Assembly (NCBI GenBank): GCA_023428465.1
Contig: JAEYXM010000128.1
Span: forward strand, 1-10,909
Length of the DNA stretch: 10,909 bases
Direction: 5' to 3'
DNA from: Actinomycetes bacterium
Lineage (GTDB): Bacteria > Actinomycetota > Actinomycetes > Actinomycetales > Cellulomonadaceae
Below are positions 1 to 6,317 of the stretch, piece by piece. Every line of letters starts with the position of its first letter. Within the stretch, counting starts at the first letter, position 1. A model generated the notes under the pieces. That model was given only the letters and a program-made list of their open reading frames with translations, was not told the DNA's origin and ran no database searches. A program made the position numbers and the translations under genes.

Positions 1-23
1 TCATGCGGCACCGCTCCGCGCGC

Positions 24-917
24 TCACGTCGTGGCGACGGGCTCGCCCGACGCCGCCTGCTCGGCCACGGCCTCGGAGTTCCAGTTCTCGATCGTCTGGA
101 GCACCCAGAAGACGACGAAGAGCACGAGGAGCGCGGTCTCCACGACGGCGATCGTGGCGAACCACCGCTCGACACCGGCGAGCGCCGTGACGGCGTAGTA
201 CACGCCCGTGAGCACGAGCGTGGCGATCATGAGGCCGGACACGAGCCGGTACGCGCGGCCGTACGCGTCCGGGGTGAGGACGGCGACGTCCCGCCGCGCC
301 GGCGCCCGGCGCCCGTTGAGGTACGCCACCCCCGCGATGAGCAGGAAGAACGGCACCGCGGCCGAGTAGTGGGCCATCGTCAAGAACGCGTCCTGGGCGA
401 GCAGGAACACCGCGACGAAGACCGCCCACACCGCCGTCGCCGCTGCGATGCCCCACCGGGTGGCCGCCTGGCGCCGCAGCACCGGCCCCGCGCTGAACCA
501 CGCGAACGCGAGGGCCACGACGCCGAGCACCGCGAGCGCACCGATGTTGTTCACCACGCCCGGGACGAACTCCGGCGGGACGCACGCCGCCGCCCCGCCC
601 GGGCACCCGGCGTCCTGCCGGTCGGCCTCCAGGGGCGTGGGGACGAGCGCGACGACCGGGGCGAGCATGCCCGCCAGGTCGAGCATCGTGTCCTCCCAGC
701 CCGCCCGGCCCTTGATCGCGACCAGGGCGGGCCCGATGGCGACGAGCGCCCCCACAAGGATGCTGCGCACCGGTGAGTAGTAGTACCCGCTGATCGAGCC
801 GAACCGCTCGCGCCCGCCCCAGCCGATCTCGAGGATCAGCGCGATGGCGAGCAGGAGCGCCACGGCCACGACCGAGACGCGCAGGTAGCGGTAGCTCTTG
901 CGCACGACGTCGTCCAC
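24..917 (-). CDS. Polytopic membrane protein of unknown function (297 aa)
   Basis: I do not recognise a characterised function. Hydrophobic segments near residues 10-32, 49-68, 79-95, 122-144, 154-174, 182-200, 223-246 and 252-274 suggest about eight membrane helices. The motif SISGYYYSPVRSILVG (residues 41-56), followed by helices ending in ALVPTP, faintly recalls DUF998-like membrane proteins; this is from memory and weak. The loop at residues 97-120 carries two cysteines (C105, C112) that could form a disulfide if extracytoplasmic. The start is GTG (GTG GAC GAC), chosen because a purine-rich GGGAGGGGG stretch lies about 6-12 bases upstream and a promoter-like pair lies just beyond it. It is downstream of, and on the same strand as, the GGDEF-EAL gene, 77 bp away, but its own candidate promoter argues for independent transcription. 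Coding status is well supported by the helix pattern; the function is open. Confidence 0.85.
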   Translation of the reverse strand: MDDVVRKSYRYLRVSVVAVALLLAIALILEIGWGGRERFGSISGYYYSPVRSILVGALVAIGPALVAIKGRAGWEDTMLDLAGMLAPVVALVPTPLEADRQDAGCPGGAAACVPPEFVPGVVNNIGALAVLGVVALAFAWFSAGPVLRRQAATRWGIAAATAVWAVFVAVFLLAQDAFLTMAHYSAAVPFFLLIAGVAYLNGRRAPARRDVAVLTPDAYGRAYRLVSGLMIATLVLTGVYYAVTALAGVERWFATIAVVETALLVLFVVFWVLQTIENWNSEAVAEQAASGEPVATT

Positions 918-944
918 GGCGCCCCCTCCCCGTCGATCTGCCGC

Positions 945-973
945 ACGCTACGCGCGCCCGACGACACCGACAA
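945..973 (-). promoter_or_regulatory. Candidate sigma70-type promoter for the membrane protein gene
   Basis: On the minus strand, TTGTCG (968-973; 4 of 6 to TTGACA) is separated by exactly 17 bp from TAGCGT (945-950; fits the actinobacterial TAnnnT -10). Transcription would begin near 938, giving a leader of about 20 nt that includes the purine-rich ribosome binding site before the GTG at 917. This is pattern matching only. Confidence 0.4.
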
Positions 974-994
974 CGCCCGCCGGCGCGCGGCCGG

Positions 995-3208
995 TCAGGA
1001 CTTCGGCGCGGTGATGAGGAAGTCCCGCACGGCGTCGGGCGTGAGCGGGCGGGACAGGTAGAACCCCTGGGCCTGGTCGCAGCCGAGCTCGACGACCAGG
1101 CGCAGCTCCTCGTCGGTCTCGACGCCCTCGACGACCGTCGTCGCCCCGATGGCCCGCGCGAGCTCGACGATGAACGAGAACATCGCGCGGTCGGCGGGCA
1201 ACCGGCTCGTGAAGGACCGGTCGATCTTCAGGACGTCGACCGGCAGGTCCCGCAGGTACGCGAGCGAGCTGTAGCCGGTGCCGAAGTCGTCGACGGCGAC
1301 GCTCACGCCCAGCTCCCGGAGCTCGGCGAGCCGGTGCAGGCTCTGCTCCACGTCGAGCATCAGCACGCTCTCGGTGATCTCCAGCTCGAGCGCGCCGGGC
1401 GGGAGGCCCACGTCCCGCAGGACGTCCGCGACCAGGTCGACGCACCCGTGGTCGGCGAGCTGCAGCGCCGACATGTTGACGGCGACGGTCAGCGGCAGGC
1501 CCGTCTCCTCGCGCCACTGCGCGAGCTGCGCGCACGCCGTGCGCAGCACATGCTCGCCGAGGGCGTGGATGAGGCCGAGGTCCTCCGCCATGGGGATGAA
1601 CGCCGCCGGCGAGACGTCCCCGTGTCCGTCGCGGCGCCACCGCGCGAGCGCCTCGAGCCCGACGACGCCGTCGCGCGCGCCGTTGCCGTTCATGTCGGCG
1701 AGCCGGATGACCGGCTGGTAGGCCACGTCGATCTGGCCCGCCGCGATCGCCCCGCGCAGGTCACCGTGCAGCTCGAGGCGCTCGCTCGCGGACACGCGCA
1801 GGGTCGCGTCGAACACGGCGACCTGGTCCCGACCGGCGTCCTTCGCCTGGTACATCGCGACGTCCGCGTCGCGCAGCAGGTCCGCGACGTCCCGCTCGCC
1901 CGGTTCGGCGACCGCGACACCGACGGACATGGTGGAGGTCAGGAGGCGCGGCCCCACCTGGATCGGCTCGCGCAGGACCGCGCACACGCGCTCACCCACT
2001 GCGCGGGCCTCGTCGACGCCCGCGACGTCGGTGCACAGCAGGGCGAACTCGTCGCCGCCGAGCCTCGCAACGGTGTCGCCCTGGCGGACCACGGTGGCGA
2101 GCCGCGCACCGACCTGCCGCAGCAGCGCGTCGCCCGCGGAGTGACCGAGCGAGTCGTTGATCATCTTGAACCGGTCGACGTCACAGAAGAGGACCGCTAC
2201 GAGGGATCCCGTGCGCTCGGCCTGCGCGAGCGCGACGAGGAGCCGGTCGCTGAAGAGCGCGCGGTTGGGCAGCCCGGTCAGGGCGTCGTGGGTCGCCGAG
2301 TGCGTCAGGGCCTTCTCGGCCTCGCGCTGGCCGGTCACGTCGATCACGACCGAGCCGACGCCGAGGAGCCGGGGCCCGTTGCGCACCGGGAAGTAGCTCG
2401 ACGTCCAGGTCCGGCCCTCCGCAGCGAGCTCGACGTCGTCCACGCTGCGCCCCGTGGCGAGCACCCGCCGCAGGTTCAGCGCCAGCACCGGGCTGAAGCC
2501 GAGCGTCTCCGTCATGCGCCGCCCGACGTGCTCCGGGGCGCTCAGGTCGCTGAGCTCGGCGAGGGCCGTGTTGAGCCACCGCGCGCGCAGGCCGCGGTCC
2601 CAGAAGCCCAGTCCGACGGGCGTCGCCTCCGCGAACGTGTAGAGCGTCACGAGGGCGCTGTCACGGTCGGCGACGGCGTCCCTGAACGCGGTCGCGGCGG
2701 CGTGCACGAACACCGCGATGACCGCGAGCGCCACCGCCCGCAGGAGCGCGACGGGAAGCGGACCGTCCGCCGCGTCGAGCGGGACGAGCAGCAGGTAGGA
2801 GACCGGGACGACGAGGGCGACCAAGGAGCTCGCCCGCTGCGGCAGGACGAGGGGGTACACGGCGACGACCACGAAGTACCAGAGCAGGATGTACCCGCTG
2901 CCCTCCTCGCCGAGCGCCATGAGCATGAAGCCGAGGGCGGTGATCACACCGAGCCGGGCCATCACCGCCCAGGGTGCGCGCCAGCCCAGCAGCCCCGCCG
3001 CGCCCACGCCCACGAGGACGGCGACCGCCGCGAGCATCGGCGGGACGGCGTTCTCGGCCGCGACGAGCTGGACGGCGAACCCGTGGGCCGCGAGCGCGAG
3101 GCAGGCAAGCGGCTCGAGCAGCCGGAGCTGCCGGGGGACGCTGGTGCTGTTCAGCTCCATACCGCCGGCGGCTGCCCCCAACTGACCGCCCGCTGCGGTC
3201 GCGGACAT
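995..3208 (-). CDS. Membrane-anchored PAS-GGDEF-EAL cyclic-di-GMP turnover protein
   Basis: Hybrid diguanylate cyclase and phosphodiesterase, 737 aa. Residues 28-172 are hydrophobic (about six helices, possibly a MASE-like membrane sensor). A PAS-like domain follows at about 188-296, then GGDEF at about 300-465 and EAL at about 480-735. The GGDEF motif is canonical (384-388), and RQGD (375-378) sits exactly five residues before it as the RxxD product-inhibition I-site. The EAL domain keeps its expected metal and catalytic residues: E519 of EAL, N578, E613 of ITE, D640-D641 in DDFGTGYS, K661 in LKIDRSF, E694 in EGVET and Q714 in QGF. By family knowledge it would make c-di-GMP from GTP and hydrolyse it to pGpG; which activity dominates cannot be read from sequence. 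The ATG at 3208 was chosen because TAACGT lies six bases upstream, suggesting a leaderless mRNA; Met17 is an alternative start. It is divergent from rlmC. Confidence 0.95.
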   Translation of the reverse strand: MSATAAGGQLGAAAGGMELNSTSVPRQLRLLEPLACLALAAHGFAVQLVAAENAVPPMLAAVAVLVGVGAAGLLGWRAPWAVMARLGVITALGFMLMALGEEGSGYILLWYFVVVAVYPLVLPQRASSLVALVVPVSYLLLVPLDAADGPLPVALLRAVALAVIAVFVHAAATAFRDAVADRDSALVTLYTFAEATPVGLGFWDRGLRARWLNTALAELSDLSAPEHVGRRMTETLGFSPVLALNLRRVLATGRSVDDVELAAEGRTWTSSYFPVRNGPRLLGVGSVVIDVTGQREAEKALTHSATHDALTGLPNRALFSDRLLVALAQAERTGSLVAVLFCDVDRFKMINDSLGHSAGDALLRQVGARLATVVRQGDTVARLGGDEFALLCTDVAGVDEARAVGERVCAVLREPIQVGPRLLTSTMSVGVAVAEPGERDVADLLRDADVAMYQAKDAGRDQVAVFDATLRVSASERLELHGDLRGAIAAGQIDVAYQPVIRLADMNGNGARDGVVGLEALARWRRDGHGDVSPAAFIPMAEDLGLIHALGEHVLRTACAQLAQWREETGLPLTVAVNMSALQLADHGCVDLVADVLRDVGLPPGALELEITESVLMLDVEQSLHRLAELRELGVSVAVDDFGTGYSSLAYLRDLPVDVLKIDRSFTSRLPADRAMFSFIVELARAIGATTVVEGVETDEELRLVVELGCDQAQGFYLSRPLTPDAVRDFLITAPKS

Positions 3209-3214
3209 GTCCCG

Positions 3215-3220
3215 ACGTTA
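3215..3220 (-). promoter_or_regulatory. Candidate -10 for a leaderless GGDEF-EAL mRNA
   Basis: The minus strand reads TAACGT, matching TAnnnT, and ends six bases before the ATG at 3208. Transcription would then start at or next to the A of ATG. No convincing -35 is found 17-18 bp upstream; a TTGACG at 3226-3231 is too close to pair with it. No good ribosome binding site is present, which fits a leaderless start. Confidence 0.35.
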
Positions 3221-3264
3221 CCCGCCGTCAAGGCCTGGGTGACCCCTGCTCACGCAATCGGGCG

Positions 3265-3270
3265 TAGTTT
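3265..3270 (+). promoter_or_regulatory. Candidate -10 for a leaderless rlmC mRNA
   Basis: TAGTTT (TAnnnT) ends six bases before the GTG at 3277, the spacing expected if the first transcribed base is the G of the start codon. There is no Shine-Dalgarno sequence between. A GTGACC at 3239-3244 is 20 bp upstream, too far for a standard -35. Confidence 0.35.
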
Positions 3271-3276
3271 TTCCCG

Positions 3277-4404
3277 GTGCGCTGCGCATACTTCACCCGG
3301 GGGTTGTGCCGGTCGTGCGCCCTGATGGGCACCGGGTACGCGCTGCAGGTCGCCGACAAGGAGCGCGCCTGCCGCGCCGCGCTCGCCGCGGCCGGGGCGT
3401 CGACGCACTGGCTGCCTCCCGTGACGAGCGCCGAGGCCGGCTACCGGAACAAGGCGAAGATGGTCGTGTCCGGGACGGCCGCGGAACCGGTGCTCGGGAT
3501 CCTCGACCCGGAAGGACGCGGCATCGACCTGCAGGACTGCCCGCTGTACCCGCCCGAGCTCCGCGCGGCCTTCGGGCCCCTCGTCGACCTGGTGCGCGCC
3601 GCCACCGTCGAGCCGTACGACGTCGCGGCCCGTCGCGGGGAGCTGAAGTACCTCCTGGTCACGGTCTCCCCCGACAGTGAGCTGCTGGTGCGCCTGGTGA
3701 CGCGTTCGCAGGAGCCCGTGGCACGACTGCGCAAGCACCTGCCGACGCTGCGCGAGGCCCTGCCACAGGCGCGGGTCGTCTCCGTGAACCTGCAGCCGGT
3801 CCACCAGGCGGTCCTCGAGGGCGAGCGGGAGATCCTGCTCACCTCGGAGTCCGTGCTGCCCATGCGGGTGAACGGCCTCGAGCTCGCGCTGCGACCCCAG
3901 AGCTTCTTCCAGACCAACACGGGTGTCGCGGCGGCCCTGTACCGGCAGGTCGCCGGCTGGGTCGAGGAGGTGGCGCCGTCGTCGGTGTGGGACCTGTACT
4001 GCGGTGTCGGCGGCTTCGCGCTGCACGTGGCCGACGGGACGCGCGACGTCGTCGGAGTCGAGCTGAGCGCCGAGGCGGTCGCGAGCGCCGCGACGACCCG
4101 GGACCGCGCCGGGCTCTCGCGCGTACGGTTCATCGCCGGCGACGCGACGCAGTTCGCCCTGGGCGCGGTCGCCGCGCCCGACCTGGTCGTCGTGAACCCG
4201 CCGCGCCGCGGCATCGGCGCCGAGCTCGCGACGTGGCTCGAGCGCTCGGACGTCCGGCACGTCGTCTACTCGAGCTGCAACGCGGCGTCGTTCGCGCGGG
4301 ACCTGGCCGCGATGCCGAGCCTGCGGCTGCGGACCGCGAGGGTGCTGGACATGTTCCCGCAGACCGCGCACTACGAGGTCGTGGGGCTGCTCGAGCGCGC
4401 CTGA
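3277..4404 (+). CDS. rlmC: 23S rRNA (uracil-747-C5)-methyltransferase RlmC
   Basis: SAM-dependent enzyme that adds a methyl group to C5 of U747 (E. coli numbering) in 23S rRNA. The 375-residue length is the same as that of E. coli RlmC/RumB as I recall it. The iron-sulfur cluster cysteines are present: C3, C11 and C14 at the N-terminus, and C88 in QDCPLYP. Other landmarks are RNKAKMVVSG (57-66), RPQSFFQTN (206-214), the SAM-binding DLYCGVGGF (239-247), NPPRRGIG (307-314), the catalytic nucleophile C334 in YSSCNA, and DMFPQTAHYEV (358-368) with the general-base glutamate E367. It lacks the TRAM domain of RlmD, which supports RlmC over RlmD or TrmA. The start is GTG at 3277; it keeps C3 of the cluster, and a -10-like TAGTTT six bases upstream suggests leaderless expression. 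It converges on the kinase gene with a 32 bp gap. Confidence 0.95.
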   Translation: MRCAYFTRGLCRSCALMGTGYALQVADKERACRAALAAAGASTHWLPPVTSAEAGYRNKAKMVVSGTAAEPVLGILDPEGRGIDLQDCPLYPPELRAAFGPLVDLVRAATVEPYDVAARRGELKYLLVTVSPDSELLVRLVTRSQEPVARLRKHLPTLREALPQARVVSVNLQPVHQAVLEGEREILLTSESVLPMRVNGLELALRPQSFFQTNTGVAAALYRQVAGWVEEVAPSSVWDLYCGVGGFALHVADGTRDVVGVELSAEAVASAATTRDRAGLSRVRFIAGDATQFALGAVAAPDLVVVNPPRRGIGAELATWLERSDVRHVVYSSCNAASFARDLAAMPSLRLRTARVLDMFPQTAHYEVVGLLERA

Positions 4405-4433
4405 GCCCTCGCGGGCGGCCACCGCGCGCGGGC
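4405..4433. terminator. Candidate bidirectional terminator hairpin between convergent genes
   Basis: GCCCTCGCG (4405-4413) and CGCGCGGGC (4425-4433) form a 9-bp stem with one T-C mismatch around an 11-nt loop. It fills the 32-bp gap between the rlmC stop (4402-4404) and the kinase stop (4437-4439). There is no T-run on either side, as is common in high-GC actinobacteria. GC-rich DNA forms such stems easily by chance, so confidence is modest. Confidence 0.4.
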
Positions 4434-4436
4434 CCG

Positions 4437-6116
4437 TCACCCGAGCGGGCTGCGCCAGCGCAGGAGCGTCCCGCGTCCTGACGGCGCGGCATCGAGCGAG
4501 AACTCCCCGCCCGCCTCGCTCGCGCGGGCGGCCAGGTTGCGCGTGCCCGACGCGCGGTCGCGCTGGCGGGGCAGTCCGACGCCGTCGTCCTCCACCTCCA
4601 CGGTGACGCTGCCCTCGCGCCCCGCGCCGAGGACGGCGAGGCGCACGGTCACCGCTCCCGCCCGGGCGTGCCTGGCCGCGTTCGTCAGGCCCTCGCGCGC
4701 GACGGCGATGACGTGGTCGGCGCGCGCAACGCCCACGGCCCGGTCGATCCGCTCGACGTCGCCCTGCTCGCGCTGCGCGGGGCCCAGCGGCCGGCCGTCG
4801 AGCGTGATCTCGAGCGTCGGCTCGAACCCGAACACCGCGGCGACGTTGGACACCTCGCGCCGCAGCCGTTCCACGACGGGCGGCGGAGCCTCGGTCGTGT
4901 CGAGGGCCCGCACGATCGCACGGATCTGACGGACCGTCGAGTCCACGTTGTCCAGCGCGCCGGCCAGCATGCTCGTGACGTGCAGCGGGACGGACGCGGC
5001 GCCGGCGTCCTGCCGGGCCCGCTCGAGCTGCATGCCCGCGGCGAAGAGCTGCTGGATCGCGAGGTCGTGCAGGTCGCGCGCGATGCGCCCGCGCTCCTCG
5101 TGCAGCGCGGCGACGTCCTGCGCGGCACGGGCCTCCGCGAGCACGAAGGCGAACGCGGCCTGCGCGGCGAAGGTCTGCGACAGGGCGAGGTCCATGGGCG
5201 TGAACGGCGGGGCGCCCGCGCGCCGGAGCAGGACGAGGACGCCGACGCTGCGCCCCTCCGTGGTCAGCGCCAGGTACAGCGCGGGGCCGAACTGCCGCAT
5301 GGGCACGAGCGGGTGGTCGGCCTGCGCGGAGGACGGCAGGAAGTCGCCGACGCCGGTGCGGAACACCTCGAGGGAGCGCGAGCCGGGCGGGACGACGAGC
5401 CCCAGGAGCTCGTCCGCCGCGTACCCGTCGACGATCTCCATGACGAGCTCGCCCCCGATGCCGGGGAGGATGAGCACCGCGGTGTCGGCGCCGTCGATCC
5501 GGCGGGCGGTGGCCGCGACTGCCTCGAGGACCTCCTCCTCCTCGGCACCCTCGAGGAGCATGGTCGTGATCTGCTGCCCGGCGGTCAGCCAGCTCTCGCG
5601 GCGCCGCTCGATGGCGTACAGCTCGGCGTTCTGGATGGCGACCGCGGCCGCGGCCGCGAGCGCCTCGACCACCGCCTCGTCGTCGTCGCTGAAGCCGCCG
5701 TCCTTGTCCCCGAGGTACAGGTACCCGTAGGTCTCACCGCCCACGCGGACGGCCGAGCCGAGGAACGAGCCCATCCGGGGGTGCTGGCGCGGCAGGCCCC
5801 GGAACGCGGGGTGCTGGGTCAGGTCCTCGAGGCGCAGGACCCCCTCGTCGGGGATCTCGCCGAGGACGCCGACGGCGTGGGGCGAGTGCGGCAGGAGGGC
5901 GACGACGGCGGCGGGCACGCCGTGCTGCACGAACGTCCGGGAGGCCCCGACCTCGTCGAGGATGTTGATGGCGCTGTACCGGGCGCCCGTGAGGTGCGCG
6001 CTCGCGGTGACGAAGCGTTGCAGGAGGCTCGGCAGGTCGAGGTCAGCGGCGAGCGCCAGGACGGCGCGGAGGAGGTCCGTCGTCGACTCGGCCGCGATGC
6101 GGTTCTCGGTGGCCAT
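4437..6116 (-). CDS. DevS/DosT-like GAF-GAF sensor histidine kinase
   Basis: Soluble NarL-family sensor kinase, 559 aa, without membrane helices. GAF-A spans about 15-165 and GAF-B about 195-330. The HisKA_3 dimerisation helix follows, with phospho-acceptor H350 in RIARDLHDLAIQQLFAAG, then a HATPase_c domain with N479 (N box), DDGVGL (510-515) and a G-rich lid near 546-549. This order matches mycobacterial DevS and DosT, which sense O2, NO and CO through heme in GAF-A. H112 (QHPRM) and Y134 (YGYLY) match DevS H149 and Y171 in context and in their 22-residue spacing, so heme binding is plausible; that alignment is from memory. Residues about 444-470, before the N box, look roughly a dozen residues longer than in DevS. 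Start: ATG at 6116 behind a strong GGAGGTG. No response regulator lies in the window, so its partner is elsewhere. It is divergent from the ABC exporter. Confidence 0.92.
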   Translation of the reverse strand: MATENRIAAESTTDLLRAVLALAADLDLPSLLQRFVTASAHLTGARYSAINILDEVGASRTFVQHGVPAAVVALLPHSPHAVGVLGEIPDEGVLRLEDLTQHPAFRGLPRQHPRMGSFLGSAVRVGGETYGYLYLGDKDGGFSDDDEAVVEALAAAAAVAIQNAELYAIERRRESWLTAGQQITTMLLEGAEEEEVLEAVAATARRIDGADTAVLILPGIGGELVMEIVDGYAADELLGLVVPPGSRSLEVFRTGVGDFLPSSAQADHPLVPMRQFGPALYLALTTEGRSVGVLVLLRRAGAPPFTPMDLALSQTFAAQAAFAFVLAEARAAQDVAALHEERGRIARDLHDLAIQQLFAAGMQLERARQDAGAASVPLHVTSMLAGALDNVDSTVRQIRAIVRALDTTEAPPPVVERLRREVSNVAAVFGFEPTLEITLDGRPLGPAQREQGDVERIDRAVGVARADHVIAVAREGLTNAARHARAGAVTVRLAVLGAGREGSVTVEVEDDGVGLPRQRDRASGTRNLAARASEAGGEFSLDAAPSGRGTLLRWRSPLG

Positions 6117-6120
6117 GGCC

Positions 6121-6127
6121 CACCTCC
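6121..6127 (-). promoter_or_regulatory. Strong ribosome binding site of the kinase gene
   Basis: The minus strand reads GGAGGTG, near-perfect anti-16S complementarity, with its GGAGG core six bases before the ATG at 6116. It is the best Shine-Dalgarno in the window and fixes the kinase start. Confidence 0.8.
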
Positions 6128-6134
6128 GTTCGTC

Positions 6135-6151
6135 GCCAGATTATCTCTGGC
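6135..6151. promoter_or_regulatory. Perfect inverted repeat overlapping a kinase -10, operator candidate
   Basis: GCCAGA (6135-6140), five spacer bases TTATC, then TCTGGC (6146-6151) form a perfect 6-bp-arm dyad with helical-turn spacing typical of a dimeric regulator site. It lies in the only AT-rich patch of the divergent region and covers a minus-strand GATAAT (6140-6145). A protein bound here would block kinase transcription and could affect the exporter on the other side. No binding family can be named. Confidence 0.45.
6140..6145 (-). promoter_or_regulatory. Candidate -10 of the kinase promoter
   Basis: The minus strand reads GATAAT, 5 of 6 to TATAAT; transcription would start near 6133, giving a roughly 16-nt leader that contains the ribosome binding site. 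A second minus-strand candidate, TATAAA (6164-6169, 5 of 6), would give a leader of about 40 nt. Neither has a convincing -35, so an activator is possible. Confidence 0.4.
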
Positions 6152-6175
6152 TTCTCACTTGGTTTTATACGGTCA

Positions 6176-6205
6176 CCGCGCAGCGCGGCGAGGGGTGTTC
6201 GAACA
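6176..6205. repeat. Two further palindromes in the kinase-exporter intergenic region
   Basis: CCGCGC-A-GCGCGG (6176-6188) is a perfect 13-bp dyad, and TGTTCGAACA (6196-6205) is a perfect 10-bp palindrome eight bases later. Both sit between the AT-rich promoter patch and the exporter start. They could be regulator sites or RNA stems in a long exporter leader; the first could be chance in GC-rich DNA. Confidence 0.35.
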
Positions 6206-6260
6206 ACCGGGCGTCCCCGAGGCGGTCGGGCGTCGCCGCGCACCCCACGGGCGTGCCACG

Positions 6261-6317
6261 ATGGCGAGCGTCCGTCCCCCCGGGGGGCACGACCACGACG
6301 ACGGTGGTGAGCAGTGA
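6261..6317 (+). CDS. Possible 18-aa leader peptide coupled to the ABC exporter (doubtful)
   Basis: An ATG at 6261 opens an 18-codon frame, MASVRPPGGHDHDDGGEQ. Its TGA (6315-6317) overlaps the GTG start of the ATPase (6314-6316) as GTGA. Such an overlap would allow translational coupling, and the HDHDD run is suggestive of metal contact. However, no ribosome binding site precedes the ATG and the frame crosses the CCCCCCGGGGGG palindrome, so this may be chance. Conservation in relatives would decide it. Confidence 0.15.
   Translation: MASVRPPGGHDHDDGGEQ
6276..6287. repeat. CCCCCCGGGGGG palindrome upstream of the ATPase start
   Basis: Six C followed directly by six G, a perfect 12-bp palindrome 26 bp before the GTG at 6314. 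With no spacer it is a poor hairpin but could be a DNA-binding site or influence leader folding. Homopolymer runs of this kind are also prone to sequencing error and slippage. Confidence 0.35.

Noticed and set aside
3..776. Long plus-strand frames opposite the membrane protein and the GGDEF-EAL gene (e.g. 3-776, 1334-3325)
   Set aside because: They are arginine-, histidine- and glutamate-rich shadows with no recognisable domain; the opposite strand encodes well-formed helices or catalytic motifs.
980..994. CCGGC-N5-GCCGG hairpin right after the GGDEF-EAL stop
   Set aside because: Only 5 bp, no T-run, and such stems occur by chance in GC-rich DNA; too weak to call a terminator.
6196..6205. 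TGTTCGAACA as a LexA/SOS box
   Set aside because: The actinobacterial SOS box is GAAC-N4-GTTC; here the half-sites are in the opposite order (GTTCGAAC), so it does not fit.
4668..6317. 549-codon plus-strand frame opposite the histidine kinase
   Set aside because: Low-complexity, charged shadow of the kinase gene. Only its last 18 codons past the kinase start were considered separately as a leader peptide.
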